Source: Sciurus carolinensis
Lineage: Eukaryota > Chordata > Mammalia > Rodentia > Sciuridae
Assembly (NCBI RefSeq): GCF_902686445.1
Contig: NC_062223.1
Span: 61,501,498-61,565,497 of the forward strand
DNA length: 64,000 nt
Direction of reading: 5' to 3'
In this document: one piece after another, positions 42,540 through 54,279 of the stretch
Layout of the letters: each line of letters starts with the position of its first letter
How positions within the stretch are numbered: position 1 is the first letter of the stretch
The notes under the pieces: generated by a model
Told to the model about the DNA's origin: nothing
What the model saw: only the letters and a program-made list of their open reading frames with translations
The model's database searches: none
Program-made: the position numbers and the translations under genes

Positions 42540-44475
42540 GAAAATATTTATTTAAAGTGAAAGTGATCTTGCATTTTATTAGGATCACTTTATATGTTTT
42601 TCAAAAATTCTTCTTCTCTGAAATGTTCCCCACATTATGACAAGTTTGTCAAAACAGTCATTTTACCAAAGTAAGTCCTGTAAATATTATGGAGGAGATA
42701 AACACTATTTATTGATAATTAAAGTTGTCTGCCTAGAAAAATCAAGAGAATAATTTGAAAAACAATAAAGTTAATAAAATAATTCATTAAAATGTACAGT
42801 TATCAAATTAACATAAAAAGTAATAGTTTCTCTATACAGTAGAAATAACTACTTAGAAATACTATGGAAAATAACTAAGATTAGCAACAGAAATATAAAA
42901 TAACAAGGATGAATCCTAACAGGAAGTATGACAGGTCTCTATTAGAAATATTACAGACTTAACTTAGGGACATAAAAGATGTCAATAAATCAGGAGACAG
43001 TCATGTTTTTGGATGAGAAGCTTCAATATTTTAAAGATGTCATTTCTCTCCAAATTAATTTATACATTTAATGCAATCCCAATTAAAATTTGATGAGATT
43101 TTAGTTTGGAACTTGACCAAATGATTCTAAAGTTCATTTAGAAGAATAATTGTGTTAGAATAGTCATGAACAGACCAAGAAAAATGAGTAATGAGATTGG
43201 CTTGCCCTATTTGAAATTAAATTATCACTGTGGTGTGGCACTAAAGTACTCAGACAGATCCATAAAACTAAAAAGAAAATCCAGAAACTGAGTTAAGCAT
43301 GTATAATAATTTGGTGTATATTGATGTTGGTAGATTGAAATGTTAAGGAAAGAATCAACAATTTATTAAATTGGATGATTCAATAGAACAACATAATTGG
43401 GGGCAAATAGATAAACATTTAAACAAAACAAATTTGAGACTCATGTCACAACTTGTACAAAAATAAATTCTGGATGTTTCAGTTTTGCTTGAAAAAGAAA
43501 CCATTAAAATATCAGAATGTATAAATAAACATGTATGTAATTTTATGGTGGTGAATGACTTAAAATATATGGTGGAATGGCTGAAAGAAAAATTTCACTA
43601 CTTGTAACTAGTAAAAGCAATCCCTGATCCACTTATCTACCTCAAAGTTAATTAATGTTAACATCATAAACGACATTAAAAGACAAACTCTGAACATTAT
43701 CTGTAAGAAATAATATAAACAAAGGTTTAACTTTATTACTCTTTTAAGAGTTCATACAAATCAGTAAGATATTCTAATAGAAAGTATTCAGATCAGGCAG
43801 TTCATAGAATAAATACGTATGATTTTAGCATTAAAAAAACATTCTGAACCTGACTAGCTGTCAAGGAAACAAATTATAATGTGAGTATAATGCCATTTGT
43901 CTACTATGTTGAAAATCATGAAAAATGAATAGTGTCCAATGTTGGTGAGGGCATGAGTACACAAGTATTCTCATATACTTTGGTATAAATTCAAATTTGA
44001 GCAGCAAACTTTCTATAGAGCAGCTTAGCAATATATTATCCAAATTGAAAATGTGTATATCCTTAGGTGCATTAAGTCAGTTTCTAGAATTTGACCTAGT
44101 GATATAATAGAACAGCAACACAAGATTCAGGTTCAGAGAGGTTCATTTTGGTATTAGAATAGGAGAAATTAGAAAACTATATTCATGTTCAAGACATTCA
44201 CTGAATACATTATGGTTTCTTCACACAGTGGAATACCATGCAGTGGTTGAAAAAGATGTTGGATTATAGTTTTTATGTACCAGTTAAAAATAAATTTTCA
44301 AAAAAGCTAAAGAATAACATCATGGAAGATATATATTCATGGCATAACATATGCCCACAAAATATAGAGTGAGAAAATTGCATTGTATAGTATGATGTTA
44401 TTTTCCTATGTATGTGTTTGTGTACGTGTGTGTGATTATAAATTTTAAGTATTTTTGAGGGAATCTTTCTATTCC
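42540..44475 (+). repeat. L1 LINE, ORF2 3' half and 3' UTR
   Basis: GTACAGTTATCAAATTAACA, TATACATTTAATGCAATCCC, CTTGCCCTATTTGAAATTAA, ACTGTGGTGTGGCACTAAAG, and GAATACCATGCAGTGGTTGA are L1 ORF2/3' landmarks in the right order over 1.9 kb. No plus-strand frame of 60 codons survives, so the copy is old and dead. Confidence 0.8.
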
Positions 44476-44508
44476 TGTGTGTGTGTGTGTGTGTGTGCAC
44501 GTGCACAT
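44476..44508. other. (TG)n tract ending in CACGTGCAC; Z-DNA candidate
   Basis: 33 bases of unbroken purine-pyrimidine alternation, finishing in the palindrome GTGCACGTGCAC, which contains an E-box CACGTG. Confidence 0.7.
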
Positions 44509-44569
44509 TCTCTTGTATGTAAGAAAACCCAGCTATTTCACTAAAACTTTATAGAATACTGTCACGAGC

Positions 44570-44765
44570 AGCTTTAGGTAAGTTAGCATATCTGTTCTTC
44601 AGTGTCCCTAACAGAAAAACAGCATTTGTTTTACAGATTGCTGTGAGAATCAAATGAATTACACGTAAAGCACTTAGAATAGTACCTGGCATAGAGTCGC
44701 CTGTGGTCAATAATTTTTCACTATCATTATTACAGTTACCATTATCAGTGTTACTATTAGTAAAC
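44570..44765 (+). repeat. MIR SINE
   Basis: GCATATCTGTTCTTCAGTGT, ATTGCTGTGAGAATCAAATG, GTAAAGCACTTAGAATAGTA and CCTGGCATAGAGTCG match the MIR core and 3' part. An overlapping minus-strand 135-codon frame (44549-44956) is therefore spurious. Confidence 0.85.
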
Positions 44766-44998
44766 TCCACCAAAGTGCAAGAGATAAGAGGGTAAGAAGC
44801 TCTCTCTACAACAAACAAAACAAAATACCGAGCAGCTCTGGCATCTAATGACTCTACCATTTCAGTTGCCACATGGCCATATGGAGGGACATGCAAAGCC
44901 ATGATCACTCCCAGTGAGAGTGGACTGATGAGTGAATCTTGCTTAGATGCCCCCAAGGTCTCCTAGCAATTGCCAGGTGAGATGTGAGGGTCAGATCC

Positions 44999-45072
44999 AG
45001 TGAAATCTCTGTGACTTCATTACCAAACCTATAGGCTGAAGATCCTGAGACACCTGTATTTATAGGTAAGTT
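44999..45072 (+). repeat. Direct repeat copy 1
   Basis: Reads AGTGAAATCTCTGTGACTTC to TATTTATAGGTAAGTT. Roughly 85-90% identical by eye to 46052-46126, with a 2-base length difference near the middle. Both copies end in AGGTAAGT, which fits the 5' splice-site consensus. Confidence 0.85.
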
Positions 45073-46051
45073 AGAAGCACATAAATATTGTATATTCTTA
45101 AATTTTCTATTTAGGAAACTATACATACTCTGTAACATATACTTAAGTTCATCTCAATTAATTTTGCTCTTGTAAAGTTTGAATAAAGATCCATTGCAGG
45201 TACTTCTGCGGAGAGTCTTCTACCTAAACTAGTTTAAATCATCCAGAATGGGCATAGCTGGTCCAATTTCATAATCGTCTGTTTTCATTTTAGGGTGTTG
45301 CCCTTCATAATGCCTAAACCAAGACCCTATCAAGGAAGTAGGTCCTTCTTCTGAGCCTTTTATTCCTTAGAGAAAAGGGGCGACATCAGGATCTCCACCA
45401 GCAGCAGATGAACAGCAGGATCTTGTTTACCATGGAAAAATGTTGATTTCGTATTTGTCTGTATGTGTGAGATGAATGCTGGGCATGATTTACTTACTCC
45501 AGAGTGTGTTGCTGGTAATGTGGAGACACAGAACAGTTTAAAAGGAAGAGTAATCACAGCGCATGCTATTCATCTTGGACTGCCTCTGAGCACTGGGAGC
45601 TGATTAACTCTTGCCACAGCTGGCTGCCAGGAGTAGCTGTCAGCTCCACCTCCACGTGGCTCTGTCCTCTCCAGTTCCTCACTGGCATGTGCTTCCCTGA
45701 TCCCTTGCTCCTCACTTCAACTCCTGAATCCTTCTTGGCAGGGTTGAGAATTAAGTCACCCTGTTCTGTGATAAGATGCATCTCTTGTCCTCACCAAATC
45801 ATTGCCAGTTGCCTTCTGTTCTGGAAACCTGTGTTTTCATGTTGATTTCTAGTTAGTTGTCTTGCCTAAAAACAAAACTTCCTTTTCTTCTCTTGTCAGT
45901 AGCCTTATCCACACAAGATTCAATATTGTTTGTTTTTCCTGAGTTCTTACTGATTTCCCTGCTTATCATCAGTCTTCCTCTAGGCTGAGATCACTGCCAT
46001 TCTTAACCAAAATGGGGGTCCTTTGCCCTTCCTGGTCCACTTGAGACTTCA

Positions 46052-46126
46052 AGTGAAATCTCTATGACTTCATTACCCAACCTGTAGGCTGTTGGAGACT
46101 CAGAAACCTGTATTTATAGGTAAGTT
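46052..46126 (+). repeat. Direct repeat copy 2
   Basis: Reads AGTGAAATCTCTATGACTTC to TATTTATAGGTAAGTT. Similarity to copy 1 stops sharply on both sides, so it is a short unit about 1.05 kb away. It may be two pieces of one unrecognised dispersed repeat or a local duplication. Confidence 0.85.
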
Positions 46127-46639
46127 GATTCCAGGTAGTTGATTCCATGGGTGAGTCTATGAACAATATTAATTTGCAGAGGTCAAATTGGCATATCCCA
46201 GGAGGCATATTTGGGATTGGAGGCTAAAGCAGGCCAAGTAAGATTGCAGTGAATCCATTATTCTGTGAAGAACTTAGAATAGATTGCCATCTTCTCATGA
46301 GGAGCAGCACATGTCCTAGCATGCCTCAACTGATGGTCCTTGAAGGTTGACTACTCATGATACTAACTCCCTACCTTGACTACCAGGTCACATGAAATTC
46401 TTCTTGGCCTGATCTCAGCTGAGGATGTATAAATAGTATATGACATAGGAGTGAGTGAACAATTAATTCTACTGAGAGTTAATGGAATGTGGAGTTCTTA
46501 AATCACAATTTTCTGTGTCAGGACTAGAAGAAATCACAAAATATTTGTACTGGATTTTGGGATTTTGTTTCTCAGGACTTTTAATTCTCCATAAAACGTG
46601 TGGTCCCAAAGCTTAGAAGACAGTGTGGGCAAATGGAAA

Positions 46640-46805
46640 AAAGTGAATAACATTTTAAAATATATGTTATGTGTCATATTTTCATCCCAGAGATTTTACA
46701 AATTTTAGTAATATGCAATAATCCCTATGAGATGAGTGATAAGCTCATTCTGTGTCTAAAGAAACACAAGCTCATAAATATTAATAAACTCATCCTAGAA
46801 TAGGA
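46640..46805 (-). repeat. MIR SINE
   Basis: TTTCATCCCAGAGATTTTAC, AATAATCCCTATGAGATGAG and AAACTCATCCTAGAATAGGA follow an inverted MIR, diverged in the core. Confidence 0.55.
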
Positions 46806-47804
46806 AACTAGCCAACAGCCAATAAATGATGGGGTGTGGTCAAATACGAGTTTTTCAACAAGCCTTCTGAAGGTTATGGGTCATTTGGTTTTTGTATTTT
46901 TCATATTGCAACATTGATTTCCATGGTTGGTTACTGTGGCTACTCAGGAATGGTAGAATATTCTATGTACCTCTCTCTGGTGTTTTTTTTCCCCCTAATA
47001 TTTCAAGTTTGTTATGATTATTTTTTCATATTTAATTTCCCACATGGTCATATTTTATCTCTCCAGATTGAATATGATCTCCTTGAACATAGTGACATTC
47101 TCTTTAAGCCTCTTTTCCTTGAATGCGGTACCAACAATGCTCCTTATTGATGGGTTGACAGTTCAGTGTGATCAGTTAGGTCAATTTTGGAGACACATTG
47201 AGGGCCTCATGGAAAGAGAAGGACTCTGACATCTAGAACATACAGACTTGTCCCCAAGTGACATCTCACCCACTAAATACAGTGTGGTAGTGAAGCTAAT
47301 TTGATATATGATTGCTTGTCTAAGAATCTAATTACATTTTCTCTACACTAAAGAAAATGAGAAAGTGGTATAAATGTAATAAATGTAATCTTAGTTTACC
47401 ATTTTCTGGCCTTTTTCTATTTTCAGATTGCTTTTCAGAATCTATCTGAGGTCCCTTCACCTCCTATTAGTCCTACTAGATTTTGGGTTTCCAGAAGTTC
47501 TCCATTGACATTTTTCCCTATAGAAAATGCTTGTATTAGAGTAGAGTTATGCTCAAATCTAGACTGTCTCACTATGAATCATTTGTTTGAGGGGTTTGCT
47601 TAATATAATTATAAATCTACTAGAACTTAAAAGCCTTTTGGAAGCAAAATATTGGTCATAGCAGGATATACCATGTAATTCTAGAAAAGAAAACAAACAT
47701 TTTATGCTTTTTGTGCATAGCTAAGTGACTTCAAATAGTACCAGAATTTCCCTTCTTTTCCCCTATCCATTTTCTTCCCTTTCCCTCTTTCTCTCTTCCT
47801 TCCT
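46806..47804. other. Mostly unnamed DNA, possible L2 piece
   Basis: GATTGAATATGATCTCCTTG then AACATAGTGACATTCTC near 47065 resembles the L2 3' end (gtaagctccttgagggcagggac). Chance frames of up to 104 codons lack domains. A pyrimidine-rich stretch precedes the ID element. Confidence 0.4.
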
Positions 47805-47882
47805 TCCCAGTGCTGGGGATGGAAACAGGGCCTCATGCACACTAAGCAAATGCTCTACCACTGAACTATACACCCAGCCCAA
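47805..47882 (-). mobile_element. ID SINE
   Basis: CCCAGTGCTGGGGATGGAAA, CAGGGCCTCATGCACACTAA and CACTGAACTATACACCCAGC are an inverted ID element. The poly-A (here poly-T) tail has been replaced by a CCTT-rich pyrimidine tract. Confidence 0.85.
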
Positions 47883-48379
47883 GAATTTCTGTTTTAAAAA
47901 CCACTTTGAATTTTCCTCTTTGTCATTCTTGATACCAAATTTGAAGATTTAATTTTGTCTACTACTGTGATTTTTCTTTGATTAATTTTTGTCTGATGTT
48001 TGATTTTGAAAGAAAATTTTTATAGTTTTGTTTGATGAATAAACTATTGTTCAGTGTTTTACTTTTCAGGAAGTTGAGCAAATGTTTTTCTAAATATCGT
48101 ACTCTGGCCTTTTCCAAGTCTTGATCACCCACCATATCAGAACTCCTTCAGTTGTAGTATAAAAATTAATGCAGTGTCCCAGGAAAGATGGAAGAGGAGT
48201 CAAGGATAAAATGCAAATGCATCCTGTGTTGCAACCATGACTTTGCAATTGCTGGGGCTGTGAATTCACAGATGGCTCTGTGAATTCAAGCACAGGGAAG
48301 TCTGGGGCTGCAGGCTCCTGGTAGGTGGGTCTAAGCCAGCACAGGAATCATTTCCAAGAAAACTGAAGGCAAGAAAAGA
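47883..48379. other. Unnamed DNA
   Basis: No repeat or gene recognised. Confidence 0.4.
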
Positions 48380-49145
48380 CAAAGTGCCTTAAAATGGCCC
48401 CCATGTGGAGTTGGCCCTCAACACCCACAGACTCATGATCCCACCTGCATTTTAATGAAGAAGTGCACTTCTAGACAACAACAGGGAATCATTGCGCAAT
48501 GTTACTCTGCAAGTTAGAGTGAAGAGAAAGCGAGCAAGTTTGGGAAAATAGACAAGGGAAGCCAGGGAAAGTTTTTAAGCAGACTGGGGCCTTGGAAAGA
48601 CATTTGACTCGCTCACTCACTTAAGTATTCTGTGTTTCTGCACTGTCCCCCCACGGCTGGAGTCTCAGGCCCTGCTCTGTCACACATGCAAAACCAATCT
48701 GCTCCCGTGACATGGAGCATGAAAGTTCATCTCCTAAAACTTTACACCCTATTGAAAGAATATAATAGTGTTAAAGAAAAGCTAATTCTGTGATCCTTTC
48801 GCATCGGGCTACAGATGGGATGCCATTTTCAAGGGACATTTTTTTGCCCCAGTTCCCATCAAATAGCTCCTGAAATAGGCATGATACAGCCCCCTTGAAT
48901 AAAATAAAATACCTTATTTAATTGCCTGAATGACACTCGGGATTGTGCTGCCAGAGCAAGTCCAAACAGGCCCAACCAGAAGCAATATTAAAGGGGGAAA
49001 CTCAACTAGGAGGCAGTTCCAGCCCCAGCCCGTACTGACTGCCAGCCCAGGCTGATGGAAATGAAAACCTGTCTGGGTAAATGCAAATGAATTCTGCAAA
49101 GGAGCTGAAGGGAGAAGAAACTATTTCCCAGGGTAATGAGCTCAC
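48380..49145. promoter_or_regulatory. Candidate conserved non-coding block (possible enhancer)
   Basis: About 760 bases without recognisable repeats in a repeat-rich half of the window. It has a perfect C/EBP-type palindrome ATTGCGCAAT at 48491-48500, an octamer ATGCAAAT at 49081-49088, TTTCGCATCGGGC near 48798 and a CACTCGGGATT stretch with retained CpGs. No significant open frame. Conservation is untested. Confidence 0.4.
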
Positions 49146-51009
49146 TGATTGCAAGGATGGCACCTCAGCCTGGCCTCCAGGACACAGAGTCATTACACAC
49201 AGGGGAGAGGATCAGGGCCCAGCATGATAGGAGGGGCATCTGAGCAGCCACATCCACCTACACTGTTCACTGGCCTGCAGCTCCAATGTGCCCCAAGGGT
49301 TCCAGAATTCGGGACCCACTTTGGTTTCCTTTGTATATATTTGCCATTTGTGTAGATTTTCTCATGGCCCATTACATGCTCACTAATTTTCAGAATAGAA
49401 AGTCTTGGATCTTTCAGGAGAACCTAACTTTATGTATTTATTGAGTCTATCCCAATTTTAAACTTCATTAACCAATGAACAAGGAAACTGACCACCTATA
49501 CTGTCTATGTCTTCTATTGCTGGTCTCTAAAGATCTTAGATGAAGAAATCTGGAATTTTCCTGCTTTGTGGAAGAGATATTTTTTTAACCTGAAAATAAA
49601 TATTATACTAAACCAGATGGTGATCTTTCCCCAGCAAACACCTTGCAAGAACTACTGCAACAGAATTACATTGGGAAGATTTGTAATCAGAATGCACAAT
49701 ATCTAACATTATCTCTGTGTATCCCAATCTTCTTTAGGATAAGGAACATTATGAAACATTTCAAAATGGGCTTTCTTCCTGAACCTTCTGCTGGGGAACT
49801 CTTAGAGTCACTCATTCCATCTGAAGGGCCAGACAACTGGGCCCCAAGCTTCATCACTCATTAGTTAAGGGATTTGGGGGGTGGGGTAGTAATTCTTCAG
49901 CACTTCAAACCCAGTGTATGTACACATGGGCACAGTGGGGCCCTATCACCAAGGAAGATCCTCAGGCAGAGAGTTGCTGGTGGTCATCTGCTGGATCCTA
50001 CTATATAAAGCCTGGGAAAATATACAGAAGCACTATTAAATTTATTCTTGTAATCTCATTGGAATTCTATCTGGCAGAGAACCAGTAAGAAAAGTCATAT
50101 TTCTCTCACATTTTCTTATTTTATTTCCTTCTTCTTCTATATCTAGTTACCCTTTGCTGTTCAGAGAAAGCCACTGAGGAGTATACTGTCCCTTGTTTTG
50201 GAGAGGAAATATGGAGAGGAAATTCTTGAGTGGAGAATCACACTGACAACACAGTAAAAGTCCCTGGCTGGGAAGCAGAAAGGTCCAACTTACCTATGAG
50301 GATTGCCCCAGCCCTCAGCTGTCCAACTGAGAGGCCAGGAGGGCAGAACTCCAGTGGATGCTCTGAAACATAGCTGCATCCGCCCCCCCAAGAGGAGGGT
50401 GCACATTATTTCTTCTCCCCAAGATGCTATCCACTCACCACGCCTGTGCTCAGACAAAGTAGGAGTTTGTTGTAATCTGTTAAATTTGGTGACATGTCAG
50501 TTGCATGACTATGCATGCCACTTTATGTCCCAGATACTTAAGATAATTGTATCCATTAGCAGTAAGATCTTTCCAATGGCATCAGTGCAAATTAGGGGTT
50601 GAAGGATCCAGAATATTTGTTCGACCATTCAAACATCACAGTCCCTTCCCTAACTGCAAGGTTTCCTGCAGGATTTTACCTCAGATTGAGGGATAGAGTC
50701 CCACCAAGATACAAATAGAAAGAAAGACAGACGTGAGACAGGTATAATCCAGGTATAAACTAATAGCATAGACAGCTAGGTTTCCCAGATTAGGATCAAG
50801 AATGTCCCAGGAGGGACATTACAGGGATTCTAAAGAGACTTTTATAGAGTGTCAATGGCTTCAACTATGTGCTGCTGAGGATATTGTGCCAGACCAGGGA
50901 AAGAAATCTCCTACAATTTTTTTTCACATGGCTTTTGACAAAAGAGAGTAATAATTTGTTGAAGTGGAAAGAGCCCTGAAATAGAAGTCAAGAGGCAGGA
51001 GTATTCCTA
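49146..51009. other. Repeat-poor non-coding DNA
   Basis: No repeat or gene recognised in 1.9 kb. A G-rich patch (six G, T, four G) lies at 49874-49886. The longest frame is 99 codons, with no domain. Confidence 0.45.
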
Positions 51010-51460
51010 GTTTGGCCTTAAAATATTCATAACTTATGAACCAATGATTTCATAGCTAAGTTTCAGTCCTAGGGAAATAATCTAAAATGCAGACAGGGTA
51101 GGCACAAAAATGTTTATTGCAGCACTACGTGTAATAAAAAACCTGGAAACAGCCAAAATAGCTGGTGGTTAAGGTGTGGTTAATTAATGCAATTAGTGTT
51201 TGAAAAGAACTTTTAATGACACATAAGAGTAATAGTAATGAGAAAAGCAGAATACAAGAACAGAATATAAAACTGGAGGGTGGAAGGGAGTGGAAAAAGG
51301 CTAAAGGGAAAGGTGCCAAACATTCATCTTTTTTTGCCTGTAGGTGATGGGATTATGAGTGAGTTCTTTTCTGCTTCTTATAATCTTTTTTATTTTACCA
51401 TTTTTTTTTTACAATTTAGTCTTTTGCACAATATGAAAAAGTTAACAGGAAAAAATTAGT
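51010..51460 (+). repeat. L1M 3' end
   Basis: TTTCAGTCCTAGGGAAATAA, TGTTTATTGCAGCACTACGT, GGTGTGGTTAATTAATGCAA, and GATGGGATTATGAGTGAGTT are 3' end landmarks of old L1M elements, in order. Confidence 0.75.
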
Positions 51461-52448
51461 ATTGTTCTAGCTGTGCAATACCAATTCTTAATTCTGAGAC
51501 TGTGGGAGCCCCTGAGCCTTCAGTTGGTCCAGTGCAGAGATGGCCAAGGTATGCCTGAGCCCATTGTGGTGATGTTGTCATGGAGGGGCTAGTGCTTCAT
51601 CCTCCTCAGGGGCAGCACCAAAGGCACCAAGAAGGAAAATGTGATGTCCAATTCTAGTAGTTATTAAATTCTGTTGAGTTCATTGGGGACATTCTTTCTG
51701 AATAAAATCAGCTCCGAGAAATTTGTAAAGATTGAGTTTGAGGATGTGTCAGAGGTCAGACCTCTCCTGAGGTCATGATGAACTTACCTAAATATTGCTC
51801 GATAGGGTGGACTTCTCTGTGACACCAGCTTGTGTATCTGTGGCATCTCTATTTTAGCTCATTGTAGTTGTGATGTTGATACAAGTTGGGTTTTAAGGTA
51901 ACTAGGAGTTTCCCTGTTCAATAAAGAAGCAGTGAGGAGCAGGCATTTCTAGAAGAGAACTGCCTGTGCAGACAAGGGGACATATAAAAAAGATATTGGA
52001 AATGAAGTAAGAAGTGTCATGTGACTGTGAAGAATGTACCAAGTGGGGAACAGAGTGGAAGTAGGAAACGGTAAAGCTGAATATGTGGTTGGCATCAGGT
52101 AAGAGAGTTCCATTTATAAGTCTTATCTTCAATGTGTCAGCAGAAGGTGACATTAGTTGACTTTAGTTGTTTTCAGAATTGATTATTCAAATTCTATCAT
52201 CACGAATTTTTATAGTTGCATTTCACATTTATTCCAATTTCCTTTCTTAATATGGGCTCACTCTTAAATTCAAATATATATTTTAGCCTTAACTAAATAC
52301 AGAGTACCATAGGTTTAATATGCTAGTTATATTTTCAGGTATATTTAATATAATAATATCTGTTTAAAAATAAACATAATTCACCTATGTACCACTTTAA
52401 TGCACTTTGCAAATTACATATATCACACTTGGGAAATGCTACTACTGT
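51461..52448. other. Unnamed DNA
   Basis: Sequence at 51490-51880 is compositionally unlike the LINE flanks and may be a retrocopy or old repeat, but neither strand yields a recognisable protein. AT-rich from 52200. Confidence 0.4.
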
Positions 52449-52760
52449 TTATTCACTCATTCACCAACAATTTTGAATATATTATACTAAGAAATGGAGG
52501 AAATTGTAGCATTAAAGATGGTGAAGATAACCACTGTGGCATTGTGAAATTACAAAACAGGTGAGTGTATTGATAAGTGAACTGTATTTTTCAAAGACTC
52601 ACAAAGAAATACTGTGGAAAGATAGTCTTTTGGTAATAAAATTTGAGATGGAAAGACTTGTCAGAAGGCTCCTACAGTGGTCTAATAGGATGAAGGTCAA
52701 AATATGATGAAGGTTTGAACTGAGGCGCTGGCAGAAGAACATGAACAAAGGAGACACATG
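52449..52760 (-). repeat. L2-like LINE 3' end, uncertain
   Basis: TTATTCACTCATTCACCAAC and GAAGATAACCACTGTGGCAT resemble the inverted L2 3' end. The match weakens to the right. Confidence 0.4.
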
Positions 52761-53401
52761 CAACATATTTTCATACAGTAAAAGTCAACAAGGCTTGAGG
52801 ACCAATTTGATGCACGCTCTCTCCCAAGAGGCAGCCAGCGAGGGAGGCATAAAGGCCGATGAAGCATTTTAGTTCACATGTTCTCTGCTTCCCTGACACC
52901 CATGTACCTCAGGGAGGTTGTCTGGCTCAGCCTCCTTCAGATGTGCCTTCCTGTACTGCAAACCTGGAAAATTAACAACTGTGTGTCCCAGACTGCCCTG
53001 CAGTTAACTTTTCAGTCATGACAGGTTCAAACAATGAAATGCACTCATGCAAGACTAGAATTTGGAAGTGAGCGCAGTAAGGGAAAAGGTATGGCAGGGT
53101 ATCATTCATTTTTTTCTGAAGTGGACCTGGGAGGTACAGTATGGCCTCAGAGCTGACACTTCTGGCCCCAACCCATGACCCACAAATCACTGCTGCGTGG
53201 TTATGATCCGAGGGTTGGAAAGTGACCCGGGAGTTTCCTGATGGCCCTTCTTGCCAAAAGAGACAGCAGAGATAGCAATTTTCCTAGTAGATCAGTTTGG
53301 TGTTTTCACTCAAGAATCATTTCTAAGGGACCAGCTGAATCCTGCTCCTCTAGCTCTTTCACTGATTTTGTACACACCCAATTCTCTTTATTTAATTAGA
53401 C
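52761..53401. other. Unnamed DNA, likely an old repeat
   Basis: TGTCCCAGACTGCCCTGCAG near 52984, followed by GTCATGACAGGTTC, resembles a widespread old mammalian repeat, but I cannot name the family. Confidence 0.35.
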
Positions 53402-53500
53402 TTTCTTTTTTTTTTTTTTTTTTGCAGTGCTGGGGATCAAACCCATGATATCTCTCATGCTAGGGCAAGAGAATTCCTCTTTTTTAAAATAGCTGGAATG
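53402..53500 (-). mobile_element. ID-type SINE, truncated
   Basis: Nineteen or more T, then GCAGTGCTGGGGATCAAACC and CTCATGCTAGGGCAAG: the inverted ID 3' half. The 5' half is missing. Confidence 0.75.
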
Positions 53501-54084
53501 GTACCTGTTTTCTACTCCTACATCCTCACTGATGTTACCACTCAAGGTCACACTCACTCAACATCTGTCTTACAAAACTACATAAATAGTTGGGTGTATG
53601 TGTGTGTGCATGTGTATCCTTTATGCTCAATTAGACTGTAAGGCATTTGGGATTCAGCTGTCCTAAACTTCTCCAGCATCATGTATACAATGCATATATC
53701 ATGAAAGTTATTTTGAAGAAATCACTACTTATTGTCTCAACTCTGTTTGAGACCAGTCTCAATTCTGGTTCCAAAAATAAGCCAGGATCACACGAGGAAA
53801 AATATTATTGAGTCAGCACACAAAAGTCCTAAAACGACTGGCTGGGAAATGATGCTCACTTCTGTGGGTGTGATCTTAACCATGGAAGAGGACAAGCCTC
53901 CTGTTATTTAGGCATCTTTGGTGACAGTGGATTGAAACATAGTACAGATGCTGGCAGGACACACGTTAGTGCTGTGAGGTCTGCTGTACATCTCTTCTAG
54001 GAGGGAGAAGAGGGCTTTTTGAAGGGCTACTGCCTCCGCAGTGGGGAGCTTGTCTTAATGAGCCTGTAACTGACTTGGGCAGGG
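53501..54084. other. Unnamed DNA
   Basis: Includes a TG-rich patch at 53592-53616. GCTCAATTAGACTGTAAGGC near 53627 may be an L2 3' end. Nothing coding. Confidence 0.4.
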
Positions 54085-54205
54085 GTATACACTCTGGCTA
54101 CCCATTAGAATTCCCTCTTGGAGCTGATGGCCAGCCCTGCCCTAAGAGATGGTGATTTATTTCATCAGGAAGGGGTCCAGGAATCACTATTTTGAAAAAG
54201 GTCTG
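54085..54205 (+). repeat. MER5-like hAT-Charlie fragment
   Basis: CTGGCTACCCATTAGAATTC, CCTCTTGGAGCTGATGG, GAGATGGTGATTTATTTCAT and GGGGTCCAGGAATCACTATT follow MER5-type non-autonomous hAT elements (cattagaatcacctggggagct...gattctgattt...). Diverged, terminal repeats not intact. Confidence 0.5.
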
Positions 54206-54279
54206 ATCTATGAAGTATATTTCAAAGTGTTTGGACATGTTTATTTAAAGTCTGTTCATATGGGTGGTTTAGATTATCT

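Larger units (their letters stand above)
44766..46639. other. Repeat-poor DNA with a 75-base direct duplication
   Basis: No repeat family is recognised. Copies at 44999-45072 and 46052-46126 are very similar (see their own entries). The rest holds nothing coding. Confidence 0.5.

Noticed and set aside
44549..44956. 135-codon minus-strand frame
   Set aside because: Its C-terminal half is the antisense of a MIR element.
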